64,000 nt of DNA. Source: an uncultured Bacteroides sp. Its GTDB lineage: Bacteria > Bacteroidota > Bacteroidia > Bacteroidales > Bacteroidaceae. The notes under the pieces were generated by a model. That model worked only from the letters and a program-made list of their open reading frames with translations. It was not told where the DNA came from and searched no databases. The DNA is taken from assembly GCA_900755095.1 (NCBI GenBank), contig CAAEFE010000041.1, positions 22,712 to 86,711 of the forward strand, read 5' to 3'. A program made the position numbers and the translations under genes. Of this stretch, positions 1 through 8,425 are shown one piece after another (within the stretch, counting starts at the first letter, position 1; the number at the start of each line of letters is the position of its first letter).

Positions 1-1069
1 GCTCATAACACGTTCCATCGGGCGATGTACCATCATAAAGAGCACCGCAAGCACCGGTCACATACATTTTCCGGGTCACGATATCATTCCAGATACTAGT
101 CAGATTCTTCATTAATTGCTGCTCACCGGTTTCTGCATATACATCCGCTACTCCGGCATACAGATAGTTGGCACGTACCGCATGTCCCATCGCACGATAT
201 TGATCGCGGAAAGGAATACGGTCCTGGTTATCGTCCGTACCGTTCTCTACCATACCACGGATATCAATCAGATTCTTTGAAAGCTCCAGATAACGGGGAT
301 TTCCGGTAGCCCGGTACATTTCGACTACCCCCATATAGTGAGAGGGACAAATAGCATTGCGAGCCAGTTCGGCAGAAGCCGTTTCATAAAAATGACAGAG
401 GAAATCCGTCGCTTTCACGGCAGCATCGAAAAGAGTCGTTTTTCCGGTGGCACGACGATGCACAATACCCGCCATCATCAAGTGTCCCAGATTATAAGTC
501 TCAAAGTTCAGCCGATTGGCAAAAGCTCCTTTTTCATCCTCATCACCTACTTTCGTTCCAATGACCGTTTGTTTATGCTGATCCTCCAATGCATGAGAGT
601 CAATCCCTTTATTCAGTTCTTCGATAACAACAGGCGTATGTATATAACCATCTGCACGTTGGGCTTTTACGACACAAGCAATAAAGTTATCCATCAACTT
701 ATCCAGTTCCGGATCTTTGTTGACAGCATAGACAGAAGCCACTCCTTCCATCCACTTATACATATCTCCGTCATGGAACGGAGGTCCCCAATGTTCACCC
801 TTGCACACACCGGCAGCAATCTCAAAATTACGGAAACCGTGAGAGATCTCCGGCGTGTTCCAAGTGTTCCACATACTTTGCAGGGAAGTCCGGCTAAATA
901 CCTGAAAGCGATCTCCCCAGAATCCATCTGTCCAATGTACGGCACTGATTCCGGTATTCGCCATCTTCGCAAAACGGCTCTGACTCATATCCGTCAATCC
1001 ATTGCTTTGCGCAAGTGCTCCCGTAACGGAGGCGGAAGCTAAAAGAAGTAACAGTTTTATCTGTTTCAT
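1..1069 (-). CDS. GH127 family glycosidase, 5' part (aceric-acid hydrolase-like)
   Basis: This gene runs off the left edge; 356 codons are present. Reading the minus strand from the ATG at 1069 gives a signal peptide ending near LAQS, then a start typical of GH127/DUF1680 (HWTDGFWGDRF, ISHGFRNFEIAAG, the helical repeat DGYIHTPVV, and LNFETYNLGHLMMAG). Family members are alpha/alpha-barrel enzymes using a zinc-bound Cys nucleophile and a Glu. Those residues lie just past the cut, since the visible part ends near DGTSPDGTCYE. As I recall, the GH127 enzyme BT1003 of the B. thetaiotaomicron RG-II locus releases L-aceric acid from side chain B, and the RG-II genes at 30.7-63.7 kb make this the best match. 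Periplasmic location is inferred from the signal peptide. The substrate assignment is inference; the family call is firm. Confidence 0.88.
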   Translation of the reverse strand, partial: MKQIKLLLLLASASVTGALAQSNGLTDMSQSRFAKMANTGISAVHWTDGFWGDRFQVFSRTSLQSMWNTWNTPEISHGFRNFEIAAGVCKGEHWGPPFHDGDMYKWMEGVASVYAVNKDPELDKLMDNFIACVVKAQRADGYIHTPVVIEELNKGIDSHALEDQHKQTVIGTKVGDEDEKGAFANRLNFETYNLGHLMMAGIVHRRATGKTTLFDAAVKATDFLCHFYETASAELARNAICPSHYMGVVEMYRATGNPRYLELSKNLIDIRGMVENGTDDNQDRIPFRDQYRAMGHAVRANYLYAGVADVYAETGEQQLMKNLTSIWNDIVTRKMYVTGACGALYDGTSPDGTCYE

Positions 1070-1148
1070 TAATATGGATAATTTAAAATTTACACAATAT
1101 CTTTATAAAAAGACGTGATTATCCGTATTTTGTACTCAATAAAACAAA

Positions 1149-1180
1149 AAAGCGAAGATTGCCAAGCAACCCTCGCTTTC
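1149..1180 (-). terminator. Intrinsic terminator after the DUF5131 gene
   Basis: On the minus strand an imperfect hairpin (GAAAGCGAGGGTTGC paired with GGCAATCTTCGCTTT) is followed by a T-rich run, TTTTTTGTTTT. It lies 18 bases past the stop of the DUF5131 gene and before the GH127 gene, so it should separate the two transcripts. Confidence 0.7.
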
Positions 1181-1197
1181 AGTAAAAAATATCTAAA

Positions 1198-1947
1198 CTA
1201 ACCTTTTATTTCTTGTTTATCAGGCGTATAATTCAATCCTGCCTTCCTCGCCTGCGAATGTTGAAACTGTCGGGCAATTTTGTATTCATGTCCCTCTTTC
1301 AGCAAATAACTCCCAGTCTGCTTGAACCAAAAGCCGACATTCGCATCTATACATTGCTGCCGGATATCCAGCACCCACTCGTAGTCACACATTCGGGCTT
1401 CCTTTCCCGACTCCCCTCCGGCAACCACCTGTTCCACCCAATCCCCTAACTCACCTCTAAAATCAATCCGGCTAAGAAGCGGCTCGCAGATAATAATTTT
1501 ATGTTTAATAGGAATTTCTCTATAAATAGGTAGACGATAATCCACCCTATCCTGATTCTCCATTGTGCAGCAGATTGTTACGTTCTCATACCCATCACCC
1601 CAATCGGGAGGCAGACACTGTTGTAATCGATCGATTCGTTTGGTTATAAAAAGGAAACGAAGATCCTGCCGTATCCGCATCATCTCCCACGCTTCGGCAC
1701 GCCATTCGTCAGCATCTTCTATCAGAAAGTCCGAAGTAAAACAGGTATATACCAGATTGCCCGAAGGTATCTTATACGTACCGTTCTTTTTCCGAAGCAA
1801 GGGTAAATCAAACTTCTCCGTCTTTGTCACCACCGAACTGTCTTTTCCATATTTACCATCCGTCCGATACACATAACAATGGCGGCAGCCCTCACTCAAT
1901 TTGTGACAGCCATGCCAAAGATTCCACATTGAAGCTTTTTCACCCAT
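1198..1947 (-). CDS. DUF5131 / phage Gp37-Gp68 family protein
   Basis: The 249-aa product opens with WNLWHGCHKLSEGCRHCY, whose Cys cluster (C14, C21, C24) is the hallmark of DUF5131, named after phage Gp37/Gp68. The fold is thought to be related to radical-SAM or spore photoproduct lyase-like TIM barrels, so an iron-sulfur cluster is plausible. Other family features are FTSDFLIEDADEWR, FITKR and VAGGESG. No molecular function is established for the family as far as I know. The gene has its own promoter at 1962-1969 with a very short leader and a terminator on its 3' side, so it looks monocistronic. It sits between RG-II gene 1-1069 and the phage-like trio at 2677-4598. Confidence 0.85.
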   Translation of the reverse strand: MGEKASMWNLWHGCHKLSEGCRHCYVYRTDGKYGKDSSVVTKTEKFDLPLLRKKNGTYKIPSGNLVYTCFTSDFLIEDADEWRAEAWEMMRIRQDLRFLFITKRIDRLQQCLPPDWGDGYENVTICCTMENQDRVDYRLPIYREIPIKHKIIICEPLLSRIDFRGELGDWVEQVVAGGESGKEARMCDYEWVLDIRQQCIDANVGFWFKQTGSYLLKEGHEYKIARQFQHSQARKAGLNYTPDKQEIKG

Positions 1948-1961
1948 CTTCTTTTTTTCTT

Positions 1962-1969
1962 CAAAGATA
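1962..1969 (-). promoter_or_regulatory. Bacteroides -7 promoter element for the DUF5131 gene
   Basis: The minus strand reads TATCTTTG, a full match to the Bacteroides sigma-70 -7 consensus TAnnTTTG. It lies 15 bases upstream of the ATG at 1947, giving a leader of about 10 bases. No clear -33 TTTG was seen at the usual distance. Confidence 0.55.
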
Positions 1970-2676
1970 TATTTAAACTATTACATAACCATAAAAAGAG
2001 TGCACCCTATTCTTCAACAGAATAAAGGTGCACCAAAACACAAACAAAACAAACAATAGAGCGACCTTCACAGGCAGCCGATCCACAAGGGATCTTTATC
2101 TTAGTCAGCCCATCTTGATGATGATAGCTTCACTCATAGCGATACTCCTACTGCTGATAACAATGCAGGCAAAAAGTATTCCATGTATTGCCTTACATGA
2201 ATCCGGTTTTCCATTTCCTCCCAAAATTCTAATTGCTTATAACGGGGAAAGTAGCACCCAAAAATCATAAAAGAATGTTTTTTTATCGAGAAGACATTTT
2301 GCTAATCGACTATTATATATAATCATTAATCCCTAATATTGTTTGTTAGTTACCTTCTGCAAAGGTCCGTATAATCACGAATATGGCAAATTGTATTCAT
2401 GTTTAAGAGAACAATATCTGTTTACAAACAAGACTAATAGCTAATGTTTTAAAATAGCCTGTTTCAGTATATGCAAAATTCAAACTCAAAAGCTACCACT
2501 TTTACGTTATTCGCACATTTAGGGCTATACAATTCCAATTATCACAATAGAAAAATTCGCCCTCATTCTCATTGTATATCCCGATGATGAATATGAATAT
2601 TATTGAACAATCACTCCATTAAGCCCGATATACCTCTACAAAGATAGTATTATTCTATATATTTCTATGCAAATCC
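1970..2676. other. Intergenic region, no gene recognised
   Basis: About 700 AT-rich bases separate the DUF5131 gene from the amidase gene. The only open frame of note (2028-2270, plus strand, 80 codons) has one hydrophobic stretch but no recognisable homology, start context or neighbour logic. I saw no tRNA, riboswitch or strong hairpin here. Confidence 0.5.
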
Positions 2677-3180
2677 TCAAAAAAGAATTCTCCTCTTTTT
2701 ATAAATAAAGTAAAGTAACATCAATGTCGATATACTAATTATTAGCATCCAACTTATATTTTTCCTATAATATAAGCTATTCTCTTCCTCCTCACAAACC
2801 ACTTTATGATGATTCGTGTCGATGAAAGATGATATTTGAGTATCTTCTTTCTCATCTATCCTCTCTTTCTTTTCAAAAACCTTATTCACCGTCTTTCTGC
2901 TACCTGAAATAAAACAGGTGGAAGAGAAATCCCCTGTCGCAGTATCTTTCCCCAATACTACCAATATTTGTTCGGTAGACTCCTCCATCCGTTCCAGCAT
3001 CTTCCTTTCCTGATTAACATCATACGAAGCCACATGGGAAGAATGCCCGGAAGAACTTGAATCCATCTGCACCTCACTGCTCCTACTGATAACTTCCTTC
3101 TTAGTCCTACATCCCGAAAGCACCCCCGGAAGAACGAACCCCAATAATAAAACAAACAGCAGCTCTCTCCCACTCTTCAT
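2677..3180 (-). CDS. Possible nested in-frame lipoprotein with C-terminal membrane helix (u-spanin-like)
   Basis: An in-frame ATG at 3180 (codon 146 of the amidase gene) follows the purine-rich GAGGGAG with a 3-base spacer, a good Shine-Dalgarno-like site. Translation from it gives a 167-aa protein with a 23-residue lipoprotein signal, lipobox LSGC, a polar periplasm-length segment rich in Ser, Glu and Lys, and one C-terminal transmembrane helix. That layout, outer-membrane lipid anchor plus inner-membrane helix, is the architecture of unimolecular spanins such as phage T1 gp11, which disrupt the outer membrane after endolysin action. The alternative is one long fusion protein. The site and topology are visible; independent translation is inference. 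Confidence 0.4.
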   Translation of the reverse strand: MKSGRELLFVLLLGFVLPGVLSGCRTKKEVISRSSEVQMDSSSSGHSSHVASYDVNQERKMLERMEESTEQILVVLGKDTATGDFSSTCFISGSRKTVNKVFEKKERIDEKEDTQISSFIDTNHHKVVCEEEENSLYYRKNISWMLIISISTLMLLYFIYKKRRILF

Positions 3181-3615
3181 AAACTCCCTCACATCAAAAC
3201 AAGGACACGCTTTCACATATTCATAAGGTTCGATCACCCCGTCTCCATTCAAATCCGGCGAAGTATCCCGGTGTCCCAATACCTGAAGAATAGTATATTC
3301 CCGTTGCAAATCCATTATTACTTGATAAAGCACCCGTTTTTGAACATTTGTCCGAGTATCTGCCGGATGTCCGTTCTCATCCAATCCCCCGATATAACAG
3401 AGCCCGATACTTCGCTCATTCCAACCTTTGCAATGTGCTCCAGGCAAATCAATTTCCCTTCCTTTCTCCAGTCTTCCGTCCAGACGGATAACATAATGAT
3501 ATCCGATGCCGTTGAACCCACGTTCCCGATGCCAACGGTCAATATCTGCGGCGGTAAAGTCCTGTCCGGCTTTTGTTGCCGAGCAATGCACTATAATAGA
3601 ATCTATCTTTCTCAT
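2677..3615 (-). CDS. N-acetylmuramoyl-L-alanine amidase (Amidase_2) with C-terminal lipoprotein-like extension
   Basis: Residues 1-145 form a complete T7-lysozyme-type amidase that cleaves the MurNAc-L-Ala bond of peptidoglycan. The start is MRKIDSIIVHCSAT; likely zinc ligands are H10, H115 (in GHRDTSPD) and a Cys of ACPCF (137/139). Typical Bacteroides members stop near residue 150. Here the frame continues into M146-KSGRELLFVLLLG, a lipoprotein-type signal with lipobox LSGC (C169), then about 115 polar residues and a C-terminal transmembrane helix (about 290-307) ending in a basic tail. The neighbours at 3644-3994 and 4080-4598 are co-directional and phage-like. The full-length fusion would place a lipidation signal in mid-protein, which is odd. 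A nested second start is the alternative (separate entry). The amidase call is strong; the role of the extension is inferred. Confidence 0.88.
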   Translation of the reverse strand: MRKIDSIIVHCSATKAGQDFTAADIDRWHRERGFNGIGYHYVIRLDGRLEKGREIDLPGAHCKGWNERSIGLCYIGGLDENGHPADTRTNVQKRVLYQVIMDLQREYTILQVLGHRDTSPDLNGDGVIEPYEYVKACPCFDVREFMKSGRELLFVLLLGFVLPGVLSGCRTKKEVISRSSEVQMDSSSSGHSSHVASYDVNQERKMLERMEESTEQILVVLGKDTATGDFSSTCFISGSRKTVNKVFEKKERIDEKEDTQISSFIDTNHHKVVCEEEENSLYYRKNISWMLIISISTLMLLYFIYKKRRILF

Positions 3616-3643
3616 GACATTTTATTTTTATCAACTAACCTCA

Positions 3644-3994
3644 TTAATATTCCGAAGGAGGAATGCGCTTCACACACCCTCTGATCTCACACTTTTTCAC
3701 CTCCGACTCTTTCTGTGCCAACTCCACCTCATGGCATTTATGTATCCAGTCGATCTTCTCTTCCTGCTCCTTGCGAAGCTCGATATAAAGCCCGTCTATT
3801 TTCTCGTCCCGCTGTGCCAGGCGATCTTCCAGCCAATCCACCTTTTTACGACGATTTTCTTCTTCCAGACTGCTCACGTCTGCCTCTTCTTTCCGTGCAT
3901 CCGTTTTCCAGCAAGAGATATATCTCACCATCCATTTCACCGCTTCCAAACCACCCATAGCAGTAATAAAAGCAAGGATTGTAGTTATTTGCAT
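3644..3994 (-). CDS. Small membrane-anchored coiled-coil protein, holin or lysis-accessory candidate
   Basis: The 116-aa product starts with a short hydrophobic segment (residues 3-20, TTILAFITAMGGLEAVKW). A long, highly charged heptad-like region (about 36-100, rich in E, K, R and D, with EEENRRKK and LAQRDEKIDGL) predicts a coiled coil. Similar small proteins are common beside amidases in Bacteroides genomes and prophages, and I take this one as part of that cassette. It lies 28 bases upstream of the amidase start and downstream of the HU-related gene, same strand, so co-transcription is likely. No enzymatic motif is seen. Holin function is a guess from topology and context. Confidence 0.7.
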   Translation of the reverse strand: MQITTILAFITAMGGLEAVKWMVRYISCWKTDARKEEADVSSLEEENRRKKVDWLEDRLAQRDEKIDGLYIELRKEQEEKIDWIHKCHEVELAQKESEVKKCEIRGCVKRIPPSEY

Positions 3995-4079
3995 ATTGAT
4001 CTATTTATGTAGTTATAAAGAAAGAATGAGGCCGAAGCCCCATTCCATACAAAATCGCTAATTCCCGACTTTCCGTTTA

Positions 4080-4598
4080 TCAAGCTGCCGGATCGGGTGC
4101 TTCACCATTACCTCCTGCACCTCCGTCAGGATCCGGTGCTTCGCCTCCTTCGCCTGAATCACCGTCGATGATACTTGAGTCGTTGATATGATCCAAATCC
4201 TTAAACTTCAATCCATCCGAACGCGTTGAAGTTCCCGTAAAGAGACGGATATCCGAATTCGCACGAAAACAAACCCACAGACCACTGATGTCGGATACAG
4301 TAAAATTTTCCGCCTTTTCCGTTCCTTTGCTTTGAGCTGAAAGGAAAAAGTAACCCAATCCCTTAATGTTCACTGAACGGCCCGAAAGTAATGTCTTACG
4401 TAGAAGTGTACGAAAATCTTTCAATACACTAATTGTTTCACCCTCACTTACACCGGAAGTAGAAGAGATTTCTTTTGCAAACTCATCCAGTGTAGCGCTC
4501 GTATCATATTGATAAGAAATCACCGGATACACTTTCTTTCCTGCCTCTTTGTTTGTCGGGTCACACAGACGTTGAACTCTTTTAAATCTAATTGCCAT
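4080..4598 (-). CDS. HU-related DNA-binding protein (Bacteroides HU-like family)
   Basis: The 172-aa product has an N-terminal HU/IHF-type fold (about 1-125) of the Bacteroidetes-specific HU-related family. The pattern VISYQYDTSATLDEFAKEISSTSGVSEGETISVLKDFRTLLRKTLLSGRSVNIKGLGYFFLSA contains the usual helix pair and the GLGYF start of the beta arm region. The C-terminal tail (about 145-172) is Gly/Asp/Pro-rich and carries GEAPDP twice. Such genes often stand next to amidase genes in Bacteroides. It is the first gene of the apparent trio running down to 2677. The DNA-binding role is from family; targets are unknown. Confidence 0.85.
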   Translation of the reverse strand: MAIRFKRVQRLCDPTNKEAGKKVYPVISYQYDTSATLDEFAKEISSTSGVSEGETISVLKDFRTLLRKTLLSGRSVNIKGLGYFFLSAQSKGTEKAENFTVSDISGLWVCFRANSDIRLFTGTSTRSDGLKFKDLDHINDSSIIDGDSGEGGEAPDPDGGAGGNGEAPDPAA

Positions 4599-4983
4599 AA
4601 TACTTTTCTTTTTTTAAATGAATACTGTTTAATAATTACTTCGCTAACGTTAACAATGCAAAGATGCGACATATTCAACGGACATGAAACGACAAGCGAT
4701 TATCGGCTATACAGCATATTAGAGGAGCCTTTTTCCTTAAAAAAGGAAGTGAAATCAAATAAAAAACGACAAAAAAGGTTAGTCAGGAAGAAACAAAAAC
4801 AAATAAATATCACATTTATTCAATTCAATAGATATATTTTCATTTATAACATATAAAAAGGTGTAGGAATTATAGGGCAAATCTTATCAGACACATTGTC
4901 CTACTTGATACCGTATTTCCTACACCTAAAGAAAGAATACTCCTGTTTTTATCTATTCAGAAGTCTCATCAATAATCATTTTA
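4599..4983. other. Intergenic region with a long-loop inverted repeat
   Basis: No gene was recognised. A 10-base inverted repeat (GGTGTAGGAA at 4860-4869 and TTCCTACACC at 4917-4926) encloses 47 bases just past the stop of the minus-strand TonB_C gene. It could act as its transcript end, although the loop is long. Confidence 0.4.
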
Positions 4984-5658
4984 CTATCTATTTGTATCTT
5001 CATTTATTATAGTAATCGTTTTTGAGAATATAGAATCTCCTCCTGCGTCGTGGACTCCATAAACAGCCATAGAACCACAATTTATGCCATTCATTCTTTT
5101 TACAGTAAACTTTTGGCTGCCAGTTTCTATTCCCACAACTGATACCCTGGGTTCCAAGACAGAACATCCATCTGGCAATACAAAATTTATTATGATCTTA
5201 TAATCCACATTATCTTCTGACAATTTCCATACAGGCATTTTCTTTATAGTCTGGAGTACTTCTTTATCTAAATCCATGCAAAGCCCTTTAATAATCCGGC
5301 TATTTATTATTTTCTTACTTTTGGATATAGTAAAGCCTGTTATGATCTCTCCTTGTATTCCCATCTCAACAGCTTTTGACTGATAATCTATATTTTCTTT
5401 GAGAAAAGAAAATATACTGTGTAGTCCTGTTGAGGAGCAAAAAGCATCGCAACCTATAGAATCCATTTGTATTTGAGAAATAACAATCGTATCATTTCTT
5501 GTTGCATCTAATGTTGTGACTGTTTTAAATCTAGACCTGTCATCCAAGTCCTGTGCTTTAACCGAAGCATTGACTACTATCATTAGGATAATAAACGAAA
5601 ATAACCATGAGTGTAAATTTTCTACCTTGCTTTTTAAAGATTGTTTTTTGTAAATCAT
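4984..5658 (-). CDS. Secreted protein with a TonB C-terminal-like domain
   Basis: The 224-aa product has an N-terminal hydrophobic signal (about 17-35, ending near VKAQ). A region near residues 85-165 resembles TonB_C: AVEMGIQGEIITGFTISKSKKI, then LDKEVLQTIKKMPVW. Proper TonB links the inner membrane to outer-membrane receptors; here a cleavable-looking signal replaces the usual anchored, Pro-rich linker, so direct energy transduction by ExbBD is doubtful. Bacteroides has many secreted TonB_C proteins of unknown role. It follows the LytTR-only gene by 66 bases on the same strand and may be co-transcribed with it. The domain call is moderate; function unknown. Confidence 0.75.
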   Translation of the reverse strand: MIYKKQSLKSKVENLHSWLFSFIILMIVVNASVKAQDLDDRSRFKTVTTLDATRNDTIVISQIQMDSIGCDAFCSSTGLHSIFSFLKENIDYQSKAVEMGIQGEIITGFTISKSKKIINSRIIKGLCMDLDKEVLQTIKKMPVWKLSEDNVDYKIIINFVLPDGCSVLEPRVSVVGIETGSQKFTVKRMNGINCGSMAVYGVHDAGGDSIFSKTITIINEDTNR

Positions 5659-5724
5659 AAGAATGTTTTTAATGTTGATACATTGAGAATATTTAAAATC
5701 TGTGCTATAGCCTATTGGATTAAC

Positions 5725-6165
5725 CTATGTCTGCATACATAATTTATTCATTAGTGTAGGTAAATAAGAGTCGCTAATTGGTATTAAAGCCCCATCAATA
5801 CGGATTCTTTTCCGTTCGATATAATTAATATGAGATAACGAAACAATATAAGAACGGTGCACACGACAAAAATTATTTCCGCTAAGACATTCTTCAAAAC
5901 GTTTTAGACTTACTTGCGAAAGTATGGGCTTTCCATCTGTGCGATGCACCTTTACGTAGTCTCCTCCATATCCTTCCATATAGAGAATATCTTCCTGACG
6001 AAGTCTAACAATCCGAGGGCCCTCACGAAGAAAGATAGGCTGTCCAGCATGTTTGTCACACAACAGTTTGTTGACTTCCATTAAGTCTTGGGTAATTTTC
6101 TCCAGATACTCCATCAAATCATTGAGCGTGGAAACATCCCCATCGAAAGTAATACATTTCAGCAT
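5725..6165 (-). CDS. LytTR DNA-binding domain protein without receiver domain
   Basis: The 146-aa product has a short helical N-terminus (1-45) and a LytTR domain (about 48-143). The signature is IVRLRQEDILYMEGYGGDYVKVH, followed by FCRVHRSYIVSLSHINYIER. LytTR proteins bind DNA through beta strands and usually carry an N-terminal receiver; this one has none, so phosphorylation cannot control it directly. It precedes the TonB_C gene on the same strand and may regulate it or itself. It lies 125 bases beyond the end of the LytTR response regulator gene, so cross-talk with that system is possible but unproven. Confidence 0.85.
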   Translation of the reverse strand: MLKCITFDGDVSTLNDLMEYLEKITQDLMEVNKLLCDKHAGQPIFLREGPRIVRLRQEDILYMEGYGGDYVKVHRTDGKPILSQVSLKRFEECLSGNNFCRVHRSYIVSLSHINYIERKRIRIDGALIPISDSYLPTLMNKLCMQT

Positions 6166-6290
6166 AACATCTCGTTTTAATTGTAGTTATCTACCACAAA
6201 TTAAAAGAAAACATCAGTAAACTAAAGTTAAACACCGGCAAACGGGGATTCTTTGCAGGTGAGACAGACAGCAAGCAAAGGTGAACAGAT

Positions 6291-7052
6291 TCAACCCTCT
6301 TCCTGCATAAGCCACTTTTTGAATAATGGAGTCTTTACCTTACTTATAATAATACGTTCTGGAATAGGCAAAAGTAAATTCACGGAAAGTCGGTTACCTA
6401 ACCAAAGATCTATATCTTTAATAGACTTACGGGATACAATAAATTGGCGGTTAGCACGAAAAAAAAGCTGTTTATCTAGTTGCTCGCCAAGTGCATCAAG
6501 CGTCCGGTCTACAGGATGCCTTTTACCATCAAAAGTATAAGCAGTAACCTTCTCCTGAACAGTATAAAAATAGTAAATATCATCTACCGAGAGTGGATAA
6601 AATTTGTCAGCAAGCATAATCAGCAACTTCTTTACTTCATTCCTGTTTTTAATAGCAGTATTAGTTTGCAGGATATGTTCCTCACGCTCCAACGGATTAA
6701 AAAGAAGAAATTTATTCAAAGCATGCTCCAACGTTTTTTGTGTAACAGGTTTTAATAGATAATCAATGCTACTCACCTGAAAAGCTTGTAAAGCATATTC
6801 ATCATAAGCAGTAGTAAATACCACAGGAGCCGCTATATCTACTTTTTCAAAGATTTTGAAGGCCAATCCGTCTGCCAGATGAATATCCATAAAAATAATA
6901 TCCGGTTGTGATGAACTCCGAAGCCATTCGATACTATCTTCAATACTTTCCAGTTCAGCAACCACTTCAATGTCAACTACCGAATTGTGGCGTAAAATAG
7001 CCTTCAGACTGCTAACTGCTGCTGTTTCATCTTCAATAATAACCGCTTTCAT
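6291..7052 (-). CDS. LytTR-family response regulator
   Basis: The 253-aa product has a receiver domain (1-120: acidic pocket EDE near 7-9, phospho-acceptor D56 in IIFMDIH, FTTAYDEYAL, and Lys in LLKPV) and a C-terminal LytTR DNA-binding domain (about 148-250, with FFRANRQFIVSRKSIKDI). All expected phosphotransfer residues are present. It starts 3 bases after the sensor kinase gene, so the two form a LytS/LytR-type pair made from one transcript. Targets cannot be read from sequence. The DUF4270/barrel and Kelch/DUF4907 genes next door are plausible. Confidence 0.92.
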   Translation of the reverse strand: MKAVIIEDETAAVSSLKAILRHNSVVDIEVVAELESIEDSIEWLRSSSQPDIIFMDIHLADGLAFKIFEKVDIAAPVVFTTAYDEYALQAFQVSSIDYLLKPVTQKTLEHALNKFLLFNPLEREEHILQTNTAIKNRNEVKKLLIMLADKFYPLSVDDIYYFYTVQEKVTAYTFDGKRHPVDRTLDALGEQLDKQLFFRANRQFIVSRKSIKDIDLWLGNRLSVNLLLPIPERIIISKVKTPLFKKWLMQEEG

Positions 7053-7055
7053 ATA

Positions 7056-8258
7056 TTATCCCAATACGTTTAATAAAGGAAGAAAAACTTTAAAATATCC
7101 ATTAGATTTTTCTATATAGATATTCTCCCCAGTCAACATCAGATAACGTCCCTGAAGATTCTTTAATCCTATCCCACTACAAACATAATCTTCCATTTTA
7201 GGTTGAATAGGATTTGATACTACCAATAAACTTTCTGATACTGTATATATCTCGATTCGCAAAGGGTGTTGCATACTGATAATATTATGTTTAACTGCAT
7301 TCTCGATCAATGGAAGTAGACTTAGGATAGGCAGTTTTTTCGGTAGACAGGGTTCTGCGACCTGAATTGAGAAAAACAATTTATTTTCATATCGTACACT
7401 AAGTAGATAAGTATATGCATTTACAAAATTCAATTCTTCATTAAGAGTCACTAACGTTTTATGATCACTCTGCAAAATATACCGGAAAACATTAGATAAC
7501 CCTTCCAAATACTCAAGTGGTTTTTCCTGTTCTCCTGTCCGGATCAGCGAATCAAGTCCGTTTAATGAATTAAAGAAAAAATGTGGATTAATCTGCCCCA
7601 TCAACGCGTTATATGAATTTTGCAATTTCTCAACTTTTATCTTCTCATACTCCAACTTCATTTCTTGTTTCTTATCAAGCAGATGGAGCAAAAATATACT
7701 TAACATAATAATCAACAAAACAAAAATATGTTCTATTAATAAAGGATATGAATCAGCAGCAGAAAAGATAGTACTTATTCCCAATCGGATCTGTTCAGGA
7801 GTAACAATGGAATCTGTGGCTATATTCAGCGTTTTAGTCGAAACTTCTGTTATTGAAATAAAACCATCTGTGCACTTGTGAGGATGGGACACTGTTATAT
7901 TGCATATCCTTTCCATAAGTAATTTATGTAAAATAGGATATATTTTATATAATCCGAAAGCAATAAATAAAACTACTCCCATCGCAAATCCTATTATTTT
8001 CACTTCCTTACCTCGAAAAAACTTATTTCCCCATTTATACATCCATCTATAAAAAATAAATAATATGAAAGAAAAAAAGAAGAACCAGAATATGGAAAAC
8101 CAAAAATTACATTTTTCCGTTTCACACATAAGAACGGATACTTTCGAATCCATCATCAAATCATAGTGCCGCATCAAGAGTGTAAAATTGGCAAAAAGAG
8201 AAAGAATCACTGATATAGTGAATCCAATAAATAATTCGTTCTTTGTCAATCGCAACAT
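7056..8258 (-). CDS. LytS-type sensor histidine kinase (His_kinase family)
   Basis: The 400-aa inner-membrane protein has about four hydrophobic segments (near 10-30, 52-71, 88-105 and 178-193) and an extracytoplasmic loop between 106 and 175. The cytoplasmic kinase part has the LytS-family phospho-acceptor box GQINPHFFFNSLN (H226), the N box PLIENAVKHN (N320) and the G box GIGLKNL (362-368), all intact. It should autophosphorylate and pass phosphate to the regulator encoded immediately downstream. A promoter at 8285-8317 fits this start. The signal sensed is unknown. Confidence 0.92.
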   Translation of the reverse strand: MLRLTKNELFIGFTISVILSLFANFTLLMRHYDLMMDSKVSVLMCETEKCNFWFSIFWFFFFSFILFIFYRWMYKWGNKFFRGKEVKIIGFAMGVVLFIAFGLYKIYPILHKLLMERICNITVSHPHKCTDGFISITEVSTKTLNIATDSIVTPEQIRLGISTIFSAADSYPLLIEHIFVLLIIMLSIFLLHLLDKKQEMKLEYEKIKVEKLQNSYNALMGQINPHFFFNSLNGLDSLIRTGEQEKPLEYLEGLSNVFRYILQSDHKTLVTLNEELNFVNAYTYLLSVRYENKLFFSIQVAEPCLPKKLPILSLLPLIENAVKHNIISMQHPLRIEIYTVSESLLVVSNPIQPKMEDYVCSGIGLKNLQGRYLMLTGENIYIEKSNGYFKVFLPLLNVLG

Positions 8259-8284
8259 AGTCCTCTTTTATTTTGTTAACCCCA

Positions 8285-8317
8285 CAAAAATAATCAATCC
8301 AGCAACTCTATCTCAAA
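8285..8317 (-). promoter_or_regulatory. Promoter of the LytS/LytTR operon
   Basis: The minus strand shows TTTG (8317-8314), 21 bases, then TATTTTTG (8292-8285), close to the Bacteroides -33/-7 consensus. The expected transcription start is about 8279, roughly 20 bases before the kinase ATG. Confidence 0.65.
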
Positions 8318-8425
8318 TAAGCCGATGAAACGGACAAAACAGTCGGTGAACCGCCATCTTTTTATAGATAAATGAAAATTCAGGTGGTATATTGCATCCT
8401 CTTTTCATAAATAAACCTCATCGAC

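Noticed and set aside
338..1042. 234-codon plus-strand frame at the left edge
   Set aside because: Lies antisense to the GH127 gene, whose minus-strand translation has a signal peptide and family motifs.
2028..2270. 80-codon plus-strand frame with a hydrophobic stretch
   Set aside because: No recognised family, poor start context, in an AT-rich gap; probably chance.
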